Assembly: GCA_022451445.1 (NCBI GenBank)
Contig: JAKUSY010000045.1
Span: forward strand, 1-12,303
From: Planctomycetota bacterium
GTDB taxonomy: Bacteria > Planctomycetota > UBA8108
Length of the DNA: 12,303 nt
Direction of reading: 5' to 3'
How positions within the stretch are numbered: position 1 is the stretch's first letter; each line of letters opens with the position of its first letter. This document shows positions 1-6,698 of the stretch, piece by piece. A model generated the notes under the pieces. The model was given only the letters and a program-made list of their open reading frames with translations. It ran no database searches and was not told the DNA's origin. A program made the translations under genes and the position numbers.

Positions 1-584
1 GCCAGGTTCGGACCCTGGGGGCCATCCGGAGGGCGGATGTGGTCCTCTTTCTCCTCGACGCCAGCGAGGAGGTGACCCGGGCGGACAAGAAGCTCGGGGA
101 GACGATTTCCCATGCTCACAAGGTCTGTGTCCTGGTAGCGAATAAGTGGGACCTCTCGGGAGGGGAGATCGCGACGGAGGCCTATGCGAACTGCCTGAGC
201 GATCGCATGCCCGGCATGATCTACGCGCCCGTCGTTTTTACCACGGCCCGGGATTCGAGGAACACCCAGACGGCTATCGACCTGGCCCAGAGTCTCTACA
301 AGCGCGCATCGGGAAGGGCCGGCACGGGTGAATTGAACCGGGTGATGAAGGCTATTCTCGAGCATCGTCCGCCGCCAGCCAAGAAAAGCAGGATGGCGAA
401 GATCTACTACGCCACCCAGGTCGCCGTTTGTCCGCCGGTTTTCGTGATATTTGTCAACGAGCCCAAGGCTTTTCCCAACGACTATCGACGCTATCTTGCC
501 AACGCCTTGCGGGAGGCGCTTCATTTCGAGGAAATTCCCATACAGGTTCTCTTTCGAAGAAGGGAGTCCCTCTACCACGATTGA
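1..584 (+). CDS. der: Ribosome-assembly GTPase Der (EngA), C-terminal part
   Basis: Partial gene, cut by the left edge; codons are read from position 3 and 193 residues are visible. Der is a double-GTPase that binds the 50S subunit and is needed for its assembly. The visible part starts late in the second G domain: a TLGAIRRADVVLFLLDA strand-helix block, then the G4 motif NKWD at visible residues 47-50, and a TTAR segment at the place of the G5 loop. It ends with the KH-like domain, seen in blocks such as RVMKAILEHRPPP, PPVFVIFVNEP and DYRRYLANALRE, which match the Der tail closely. The protein stops soon after the KH-like fold, without the long basic tail some homologues have. The next gene, ruvC, starts 111 bases on. 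The first G domain and the P-loops lie outside the window. Identification is firm. Confidence 0.95.
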   Translation, partial: QVRTLGAIRRADVVLFLLDASEEVTRADKKLGETISHAHKVCVLVANKWDLSGGEIATEAYANCLSDRMPGMIYAPVVFTTARDSRNTQTAIDLAQSLYKRASGRAGTGELNRVMKAILEHRPPPAKKSRMAKIYYATQVAVCPPVFVIFVNEPKAFPNDYRRYLANALREALHFEEIPIQVLFRRRESLYHD

Positions 585-624
585 AGAGGGGCCCGGGCGG
601 GGGTTTGCCGCGCCTCCTGGGGTC

Positions 625-653
625 TATGCAGGAACGCAAAGGGCAGTTACAAT
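625..653 (+). promoter_or_regulatory. Possible sigma-70 promoter before ruvC
   Basis: In the der-ruvC gap a TACAAT hexamer (648-653, five of six to the -10 consensus) lies 17 bases after TATGCA (625-630, three of six to the -35 consensus). Transcription would start near 660 and leave a leader of about 35 bases before the ruvC ATG, which fits. The -35 match is poor and such hits occur by chance, so ruvC may equally be transcribed from upstream of der. Confidence 0.2.
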
Positions 654-695
654 CACGCCCGGCAGTGAAGAGCTTTCGCAGGAGAGAAGCCGTTG

Positions 696-1211
696 ATGTC
701 CGATAGCGTTCGAATTCTTGGTTTTGACCCAGGAACCCGCATCGCCGGCTACGGGATCATCGATGCGGCCGCGGGTGGGGAGCTCTCGGTGGTCTCCTAC
801 GGGGCGATCCACCTCCAGCCGGCCGGGAGGAAGCTTCCCATTTCCCGCAGGCTTCGCAAGCTCTACGAGGCCCTCGATGAGATCGTCAGGGAACATCGTC
901 CGGGAGCGCTCGCGCTTGAAAAAATATTTCACGGCAGGAGCTTTGAGAGCGTCATGAAGGTGGGTGAGGCGCGGGGCATCGGATTGCTGGTCGGCTCACT
1001 CCATGAGCTGGAGATCGAGGAGTATGCCGCCACCAGGGTGAAAAAAGCGGTCACTGGAAACGGGCAGGCCTCGAAGTCCCAGGTCCAGGCGATGATGACC
1101 CGCCTGCTGGATTTTGATGAGCCTCCATATCCACAGGATGTGACGGATGCCTTGGCGATAGCTTTTTGTTATGCTCAGAGTCTCCGGAGTATTAACCTGT
1201 CGAACACTTGA
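696..1211 (+). CDS. ruvC: Holliday junction resolvase RuvC
   Basis: RuvC is the dimeric, magnesium-dependent endonuclease that cuts Holliday junctions after RuvAB branch migration. The 171-residue protein has the usual family length and an RNase H-like fold. The four acidic catalytic residues can be placed: D11 in FDPGTRIAGYG, E75 in ALEKIF, and D148 and D151 in PQDVTDALAIA. The K/S-rich block TGNGQASKSQVQ near 120-131 is also typical. I chose ATG 696 rather than the TTG one codon earlier because GGAGAG (681-686) sits 9 bases upstream. ruvA and ruvB, often next to ruvC, are absent here: the next gene is purC, 77 bases on. That gap holds a run of seven T (1256-1262) but no convincing hairpin before it, so I do not call a terminator. 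Confidence 0.96.
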   Translation: MSDSVRILGFDPGTRIAGYGIIDAAAGGELSVVSYGAIHLQPAGRKLPISRRLRKLYEALDEIVREHRPGALALEKIFHGRSFESVMKVGEARGIGLLVGSLHELEIEEYAATRVKKAVTGNGQASKSQVQAMMTRLLDFDEPPYPQDVTDALAIAFCYAQSLRSINLSNT

Positions 1212-1288
1212 GGCGGATCCGCGTGGTAGCGGTGGTGAGGTCCTCGGTTGGTTTGTTTTTTTCGTGATGAAATAAGCGAGGAGTTGCA

Positions 1289-2197
1289 ATGAGTCCTGCT
1301 GAAGGAACGTCTTCGGTAATCAGGGAATCAGAGATCCCGGGCGCGAACCTGGTGCGGAGGGGAAAGGTCAGGGACCTTTATGACCTGGACGACAAATACC
1401 TGATCGTAGCGACCGACCGGCTTTCAGCATTTGACGTGGTGCTGAACGAAGGTATCCAGGACAAGGGGCGTATTCTTACCCAGCTCTCGCTGTTCTGGTT
1501 TGACCTTCTCGGTATCGACAATCATCTCATCTCCGCTGCTGTAGAGGACCTTCCCGAGGAATGCGCGCCCCAGGCGGACCAGCTTCGCGACAGGTTCATG
1601 ATCGTCGAGAAGCTCGAGATCCAGCCCGTGGAATGCATCGTCCGGGGATACCTGGCGGGCTCCGGCTGGGCCGAATACCAGGAGCATGGGACGGTCTGCA
1701 AGATCCCCCTTCCCGAGGGACTCGTCAACTCCAGCCAGCTGCCGGAGCCGATCTTCACGCCCTCGACGAAGGAGGAGGAGGGGCACGATGAGAACATTCC
1801 GTTCGAGACCATGGTTGAAATACTGGGGCAGGAGCGCGCCGATGAGATGAAGCAGAAGAGTCTCGAGGTCTACTTCAAGGCCGCCGAGTACGCCCGTACC
1901 CGGGGAATCATCATCGCCGACACCAAGTTTGAGTGGGGGGTGCGGCCCTCCACAGGCAAGCTCGTTCTCGCCGATGAGGTCCTGACGCCCGACTCCTCGA
2001 GGTTCTGGCCGATGGATCTCTACGAGCCCGGCAAATCACAGATCTCGTTTGATAAGCAGTATGTGCGCGACCATCTCCTATCGACTGATTGGGACAAGAC
2101 CCCGCCGGCGCCGAACCTGCCTGAAGAGGTGACGGCCTATACGACCTCTAAGTATAGGGAGATATTCGAGTTGTTGACGGGCAGGGATTGGAGCTGA
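1289..2197 (+). CDS. purC: SAICAR synthase (PurC), long form
   Basis: Phosphoribosylaminoimidazole-succinocarboxamide synthase joins aspartate to CAIR with ATP, in the cytosolic de novo purine pathway. At 302 residues it belongs to the longer form shared with yeast Ade1 rather than the roughly 240-residue form of E. coli. Diagnostic blocks occur in order: GKVRDLY (25-31, nucleotide-binding region), ATDRLSAFD (41-49), VRGYLAGSGWAEY (118-130), the substrate-binding STKEEEGHDENI (159-170), ADTKFEWG (210-217) and LTPDSSRFW (232-240). The start is supported by GAGGAG (1278-1283), 5 bases before the ATG. It lies directly upstream of purE, whose product makes the CAIR that PurC uses. No active-site residue appears to be missing. 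Confidence 0.97.
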   Translation: MSPAEGTSSVIRESEIPGANLVRRGKVRDLYDLDDKYLIVATDRLSAFDVVLNEGIQDKGRILTQLSLFWFDLLGIDNHLISAAVEDLPEECAPQADQLRDRFMIVEKLEIQPVECIVRGYLAGSGWAEYQEHGTVCKIPLPEGLVNSSQLPEPIFTPSTKEEEGHDENIPFETMVEILGQERADEMKQKSLEVYFKAAEYARTRGIIIADTKFEWGVRPSTGKLVLADEVLTPDSSRFWPMDLYEPGKSQISFDKQYVRDHLLSTDWDKTPPAPNLPEEVTAYTTSKYREIFELLTGRDWS

Positions 2198-2255
2198 CGG
2201 TGGTCGGCGGTTTTCTCATGAACATCCGGACTAAACAGGTTGAGGCGAGATAGAG

Positions 2256-2765
2256 ATGAACAAGCAGGTCTTGATTCTGATGGGGAGCGATTCGGACCTT
2301 GACGTCATGGCGGGAGCGCTCAAGTGTCTGAAGGAATTCGAGGTTGACTACGAGGTGCGGGTCTGCTCTGTACACCGCTCGCCCGAAAAAGCCCTGGGCC
2401 TCGCGGCCAGCGCCAGGGATGAAGGCTTCCGGGTGATCATCGGCGGTGCCGGGGGGGCCGCGCATCTCGCGGGCGCCCTTGCCGCCAAGACGACCCTGCC
2501 GGTTATCGGTATCCCCATCGCAAACGGCGCCCTGCATGGCGTTGACGCGCTCTACTCAACCGTCCAGATGCCTCCCGGGGTTCCGGTCGCGACCGTCGCC
2601 GTCAACGGTTCGCAAAACGCGGCGATCCTGGCTGTCCAGATGCTGGCTCTCTCCGATGATCGTCTTGCCGAGGCGTTGATGGCCTACAAGGATCGCCTCG
2701 TCGAGCAGGTGGAAGCCAAGGACTCCAGGGCCCAGGAACGTCTGGAGAGTGAAGGGCTCTCATGA
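2256..2765 (+). CDS. purE: N5-CAIR mutase PurE, class I
   Basis: PurE moves the carboxyl group of N5-carboxyaminoimidazole ribonucleotide to C4, giving CAIR, the substrate of the adjacent PurC. The 169-residue protein has the full class I pattern: GSDSDLDVM (10-18, phosphate-binding loop), the catalytic histidine H40 in CSVHRSP (usually SAHRTP), GAGGAAH (64-70), and GALHGVDALYSTVQMP (91-106) followed by VPVATVAV. The tail from about 140 is a charged helix of no clear role. A GAGG (2242-2245) lies 10 bases before the ATG. No purK is visible in the window; class I enzymes normally work with PurK, so it may be elsewhere. The stop TGA overlaps the mtnA start as ATGA, so the two genes are probably translationally coupled. 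Confidence 0.96.
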   Translation: MNKQVLILMGSDSDLDVMAGALKCLKEFEVDYEVRVCSVHRSPEKALGLAASARDEGFRVIIGGAGGAAHLAGALAAKTTLPVIGIPIANGALHGVDALYSTVQMPPGVPVATVAVNGSQNAAILAVQMLALSDDRLAEALMAYKDRLVEQVEAKDSRAQERLESEGLS

Positions 2766-3892
2766 GCGCCCGGTCATCCCGGAAGGCCCGGGGCGATCGA
2801 ACCACCCGGGCGAGCTCTAAGGTTACTGCGCTCACGCTGCGCTGGGTCGGGGGGCCGGGGGGATACCTCTCCCTGCTGGACCAGACGCTTCTTCCCGCGA
2901 GGGTGAAATATCTTCGTATCCGTGAGCTGCCGGTGGTGATCGATGCCATCCGCCGGCTGGCGGTGCGTGGAGCCCCGGCGATCGGTGTCGCGGCGGCTTA
3001 CGGGCTGGTTCTCGGGTTGAGAGAGGAGGCTCCAGCCACCGCTGCCGCCTTCAGGCGGAGCCTGGCGAGGGTGAAAAAACGCCTGGCTGCGTCGAGGCCT
3101 ACCGCGGTTAACCTGTTCTGGTCTCTGGACCGGATGGCCGCGCGTGCCGGGGCGCTCGCCGGCGGTGAGTACTCCTTCCGGGAGCTCCTGCGCGGCCTTC
3201 TCGATGAGGCACGCGAAATTCACGAGGAGGACCAGCGGCTCTGCAGGGCGATCGGTGAGCATGGAGGAAAATTGCTGCGAAGCGGCTGGAACGTGCTGAC
3301 CCACTGCAATGCCGGAGCCCTGGCGACCGGGGGAATGGGCACGGCGCTGGCCGTCGTATACAGCGCGGTGGAAACAGGAAAGAAGATCAGGGTCTTCGCC
3401 GATGAGACCCGGCCCCTCCTGCAGGGGGCGAGGCTGACGAGCTGGGAGCTGATGGAGGCGGGGGTCGATGTCACGGTCGCGTGCGACAACGCGGCCGCAT
3501 CGCTGATGAGCACGGGGCAGGTTCATTGCGTGGTCGTTGGCGCGGACAGGATCGCCGCCAACGGCGATGTCGCCAATAAGATCGGGACCTACGGAGTCGC
3601 CATCCTGGCCCGGGAGCACGGCATCCCGTTTTACGTAGCGGCTCCAAGCACCACCTTTGCTCCGCATACTGCCAGTGGTGATGGAATACCCATCGAGCAG
3701 CGAGCGTCAGCCGAGGTGATCGATGGTTTTGGAGTCAAGACCTCCCCGCCGGGGGTAGACGTGTACAATCCGGCCTTTGATGTCACCCCTGCGCGCTACG
3801 TTACTGGCTTCATCACCGAGCAGGGCCTGCTGGAGCCTCCCTACAAGAGGAACATAGCCAGGCTTTTCAAGACGGCCGGTACCCACGGATGA
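2762..3892 (+). CDS. mtnA: Methylthioribose-1-phosphate isomerase MtnA
   Basis: MtnA converts 5-methylthioribose-1-phosphate to methylthioribulose-1-phosphate, a step in handling the methylthioadenosine left by polyamine and other SAM-dependent synthesis. It belongs to the eIF2B-alpha-like fold family. Seen in the 376 residues: RGAPAIGVAAAYG (69-81, substrate phosphate site), the catalytic cysteine C182 in THCNAGALATGGMGTAL, FADETRPLLQGARLT (212-226), and the catalytic aspartate D262 in GADRIAANGDVANKIGT. These separate it from the related ribose-1,5-bisphosphate isomerase and true eIF2B subunits. Residues 1-25 are a basic, Ser/Arg-rich extension absent from most homologues; no later ATG, GTG or TTG precedes the conserved LLDQTLLP block, so the overlapping start at 2762 seems real. 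It overlaps purE by 4 bases. No mtnP, mtnK or later salvage gene is in the window. Confidence 0.95.
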   Translation: MSARSSRKARGDRTTRASSKVTALTLRWVGGPGGYLSLLDQTLLPARVKYLRIRELPVVIDAIRRLAVRGAPAIGVAAAYGLVLGLREEAPATAAAFRRSLARVKKRLAASRPTAVNLFWSLDRMAARAGALAGGEYSFRELLRGLLDEAREIHEEDQRLCRAIGEHGGKLLRSGWNVLTHCNAGALATGGMGTALAVVYSAVETGKKIRVFADETRPLLQGARLTSWELMEAGVDVTVACDNAAASLMSTGQVHCVVVGADRIAANGDVANKIGTYGVAILAREHGIPFYVAAPSTTFAPHTASGDGIPIEQRASAEVIDGFGVKTSPPGVDVYNPAFDVTPARYVTGFITEQGLLEPPYKRNIARLFKTAGTHG

Positions 3893-3913
3893 GACGCTGG
3901 AAGAGGTGAAAAA

Positions 3914-4204
3914 ATGAGCCGAGTAGAATTTACCCCGCTGGAGAAGGTCCTCATGGAGAAGGCGGACACCGCCGCTGGCGGCCGCCCCGGAGCGTTGCCG
4001 CATCTGCTGGCCGGCGCTGTCCTTTGCGCCCTGCTGGTGTATTCCTACCTCCGGGAGGTCTCCCCGCCGGTCATCTTCTGGCCGGGCCTGTGCTACGTCA
4101 TCCTGGCTACGGTCCAGAGAATATCCTCGGCGTGGGCGATCGCCGCGCACAAGGTGCTGGTGAGAAAGCTCGTAAAGCACGCCGCTGCTCAGCGGCCAAG
4201 GTAG
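3914..4204 (+). CDS. Small two-helix inner-membrane protein, unknown function
   Basis: I do not recognise this 96-residue protein. It has a charged N-terminus (1-27), two hydrophobic stretches (about 28-46, LLAGAVLCALLVYSYL, and about 52-70, PVIFWPGLCYVILATV) and a basic C-terminal tail (from about 80, HKVLVRKLVKH), which suggests a helical hairpin with both ends in the cytoplasm. It is probably a real gene: AGAGG (3902-3906) lies 7 bases before the ATG, it follows mtnA by only 21 bases on the same strand, and the composition is that of a membrane protein and not of an antisense shadow. Its last 16 bases overlap the end of comEC on the other strand. Nothing in the sequence suggests a role. 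Confidence 0.7.
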   Translation: MSRVEFTPLEKVLMEKADTAAGGRPGALPHLLAGAVLCALLVYSYLREVSPPVIFWPGLCYVILATVQRISSAWAIAAHKVLVRKLVKHAAAQRPR

Positions 4205-6618
4205 CTTGTCCTGATGCCGGCTCGGGTCCATTCGTTCAGGATTCCTCCTCCTCTCCAGGTTGAATAGACCTTGATCCCGGACTGTTCCAGCCGCTGCAGC
4301 GTCGCCTCGCCTCCACCCCGACCATCGCCTGAGATTACCACGAGCTCGGGCCGTACCTTTTCCAGCAGAGCATCGTAGAGCTTATTGGATCTTCCGTGGT
4401 GGGGGAGAACAAGCACCTCCGAGCCGAGCTCCTCCCCTGTGGTGAAAAGCCGGGCCAGCCCGCTCTCTTCAAGATCTCCGAGGCAGATGATTCGTCTCCC
4501 ACTCGATTCGATAACGAGGGAGAGGGACATGTCGTTGGCCTTCCGGCTGAGCGCGAGGGGCTCCTCTCGAGCGGGGTACAGGATGCGCAGGGCGCTCTTC
4601 CGCGGGCCCGGGAGCTTGAGCAGATCTCCGCGTCCGACCTTGCTGATGCGGACACCTGCCCGCCGGGCTGCCTCCAGCAGCCTCTTTCCCCGTTCATCTC
4701 TTTCGAAGTGGGCGGAGCAGAAGACCGTGCCGACATCTACAACCTGTGAGAGCAAGGGCAGGGCGCCGGCGTGGTCGGCATGCGGGTGGGTAAGGAAGAT
4801 GCCATCGATGCGTCGGTGACCCGCTCTCAGCAATGTGCTCACCAGTCGCCTGCTGGCCTCCGGGGTGCTGCCGCAGGCATCCACCAGGAAGGCGCTTTTG
4901 CTTGCGGGGATTTCCAGCAGGGCGGCGGATCCGGCGCGGGTATCAATATGGGTCAGCCTCAGGTTGCCCCCATCGATGGGGACGAGGTTCAGGATCAGGA
5001 CGATCGGCAGGACCAGGATCGACACCAGCAGCGCGGGTGTGCGGGTCTTCCTGGAGAGCCCCGCTCCCAGCAGCAGGTAGAAGACCAGGGAGAGGGTGAA
5101 GTCCGGAGCCGGCAGGTAGAGGCAGTGCCCGGGGATTGTTCGTGTGAAGGCGAGGAACTCCTGGAGCAGGCGCGCGAAAAAAGCCGCCGCTTCCGCCGCG
5201 ATGCAGCCGAGCTCGATCCATAGAAAACCCATGAGCACGCTGGCGAGGCCGAGAACCAGGCTCAGGGCTACCAGCGGGTAGATGCAGACAGACAGCAGCG
5301 GGGAGAGAGGATGAAACCGCCCGAAATACGTGGCGATAAGGGGGGCCGTTACCGCGGTGGATACCAGGGAGATCCAAAAGCAGCTTCGTATGGCGCTGAT
5401 CACCGACTGCGTGATCAGCGGTAGTTTTCCGGTCGGCTTGGATGGGATGAGCAGCAGTCTTTTTTCTCTCGTTTCTCTCGCTCGCGTTGAGAGCGAGGCG
5501 AGAATCGCGGTTGTCGCGACAAAGGAAAGCTGGAAACCTGGATCATGGATGCTCGTCGGGTCCCGCGACAGGAGCGCCAGCAGTGTCCAGCCGAGTGTGT
5601 CGAGAGTCTTCGGGATCCTTCCGGCAGCCTGCAGGAGCAGGTGGAGAGCTATCATCAGTGCCGCCCTGAGTACCGGAGTGTTGGCACCGCTCAGCAGGAC
5701 GAAAACTCCGAGGACCAGGAGGCGAAGGGCGGTTTTGCCCCTCCGTGGAAAGGGAATCCGCATGGCAAGCAGCATCACGAGGCCTACATGCAGTCCGCTG
5801 ATGGCCAGGAAATGAGCGGTCCCCGTTTCGATGAAGTGAAGACGCAGCTCCTGGTCCAGGAGTCGTTTTTCACCGACGATCAGGGCGCAGAAGAGCCCCT
5901 GCTCCCTGTCGGAATACATCCTGTTGATGAGCTCCAGTACCCGCCAGCGAAGGCGAAGTCCGGGGGCGGGAGGAGGGCCGGGCCGGATGGACAGGCCGCC
6001 GGGCAAGGCCCTGATGACGATTGCGGCCGGTCTTCTTCGGGGAACCTCTCGAGCTGCGGGGCGCGGGTAGATCTTTCCCTGGACCTTCACGAGGGCTCCC
6101 GGCTCGAGCCCCGTGGGCAGCTTCGTCCCGGAGATTTCAGCCCTCACCTGGAAAACGCGGCCGCTTTCCGTTTCCTCCAGTTGGAAGTCGGCGTATTTCA
6201 ATCTGTCCGGATGGCGGGAAAAGAGTGCCCGGCGAAGCACGGGAAGGTTCGCGACGACTCCCCTGATCGTACCGGCAATAGGTTCCCCGGCCCCGGCCAG
6301 CGCATCTTTCTCTCCTGGCTCCGTCGCTCCAGGTTCGCGGCCTGGAGCTCGTACGGCGCCGAGCCAGCCGAGACAGAAGATGGCACAGAGCCAGGCTGCT
6401 CGCCCCGCTGGAGGCCTGGCGACGGTGGGCAGGGCAGGCCAGCGTCTCAGCAGGCCTCCGGCGAGACACAGCGCCGCCGTCGCGATGGCTGCCAGGAGGG
6501 GGGATGCGTAGTGCATCGGCGCGGCCGTGCCGAGAGCGAAGGCCGCTCCCGCTTCAAGACCGGAGGGGATACGGCGCTCCCGATCCGGATGGTGATGGGC
6601 AGTGGGGGCCGGGTTCAT
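4189..6618 (-). CDS. comEC: ComEC/Rec2 DNA-uptake channel with metallo-beta-lactamase domain
   Basis: ComEC is the inner-membrane channel that carries single-stranded transforming DNA into the cytoplasm. This 809-residue protein has the full three-part layout. Residues 1-90 hold N-terminal membrane segments, followed by the soluble OB-like DUF4131 region (about 110-205). The competence domain (about 235-540) contains GEKRLLD and the signature TAHFLAISGLHVGL (267-280) plus about eight further hydrophobic segments. The metallo-beta-lactamase domain (about 553-809) keeps VDACG (579-583), the metal motif HPHADH (611-616), NDMSLSLVI, LGDLEESG with D715, and LPHHGRS (738-744). These residues suggest an active nuclease domain; degradation of the non-transported strand has been proposed for this domain. 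The start is uncertain: no clear ribosome site precedes ATG 6618 (only GGAAG 12 bases upstream), and Met35 is an alternative. It follows the lipoprotein gene by 80 bases. No comEA or type IV pilus genes are nearby. Confidence 0.93.
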   Translation of the reverse strand: MNPAPTAHHHPDRERRIPSGLEAGAAFALGTAAPMHYASPLLAAIATAALCLAGGLLRRWPALPTVARPPAGRAAWLCAIFCLGWLGAVRAPGREPGATEPGEKDALAGAGEPIAGTIRGVVANLPVLRRALFSRHPDRLKYADFQLEETESGRVFQVRAEISGTKLPTGLEPGALVKVQGKIYPRPAAREVPRRRPAAIVIRALPGGLSIRPGPPPAPGLRLRWRVLELINRMYSDREQGLFCALIVGEKRLLDQELRLHFIETGTAHFLAISGLHVGLVMLLAMRIPFPRRGKTALRLLVLGVFVLLSGANTPVLRAALMIALHLLLQAAGRIPKTLDTLGWTLLALLSRDPTSIHDPGFQLSFVATTAILASLSTRARETREKRLLLIPSKPTGKLPLITQSVISAIRSCFWISLVSTAVTAPLIATYFGRFHPLSPLLSVCIYPLVALSLVLGLASVLMGFLWIELGCIAAEAAAFFARLLQEFLAFTRTIPGHCLYLPAPDFTLSLVFYLLLGAGLSRKTRTPALLVSILVLPIVLILNLVPIDGGNLRLTHIDTRAGSAALLEIPASKSAFLVDACGSTPEASRRLVSTLLRAGHRRIDGIFLTHPHADHAGALPLLSQVVDVGTVFCSAHFERDERGKRLLEAARRAGVRISKVGRGDLLKLPGPRKSALRILYPAREEPLALSRKANDMSLSLVIESSGRRIICLGDLEESGLARLFTTGEELGSEVLVLPHHGRSNKLYDALLEKVRPELVVISGDGRGGGEATLQRLEQSGIKVYSTWRGGGILNEWTRAGIRTSYLGR

Positions 6619-6698
6619 CTGGGACGGAGGCTTCCGGCGGGGTTCTCGCGGACGGCGGCCTGGTGATTATGGGACCCTGGCGCCTGTCCCGCAGATAA

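Noticed and set aside
1213..1262. Possible terminator between ruvC and purC
   Set aside because: There is a seven-T run (1256-1262) and a short GCGGATCCGC palindrome, but they are over 30 bases apart and no stable stem directly precedes the T-run.
1248..1276. TTGGTT-N17-AATAAG promoter-like pair before purC
   Set aside because: A transcript from it would begin at or after the purC ribosome site, so it could not serve purC.
2774..3667. 297-codon open frame on the minus strand opposite mtnA
   Set aside because: Antisense shadow of a well-supported mtnA gene; composition is low-complexity Arg/Pro/Gly and no start signal is seen.
5545..6666. 373-codon open frame on the plus strand opposite comEC
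   Set aside because: It lies antisense to a clear ComEC gene, its translation is rich in Gly, Arg, Glu and Gln with no recognisable motif, and long antisense frames are expected in GC-rich coding DNA.
6671..6690. Hairpin GGGAC...GTCCC between the lipoprotein gene and comEC
   Set aside because: The stem is five base pairs with a 10-base loop and no T-run follows on either strand, so it is not a convincing intrinsic terminator.
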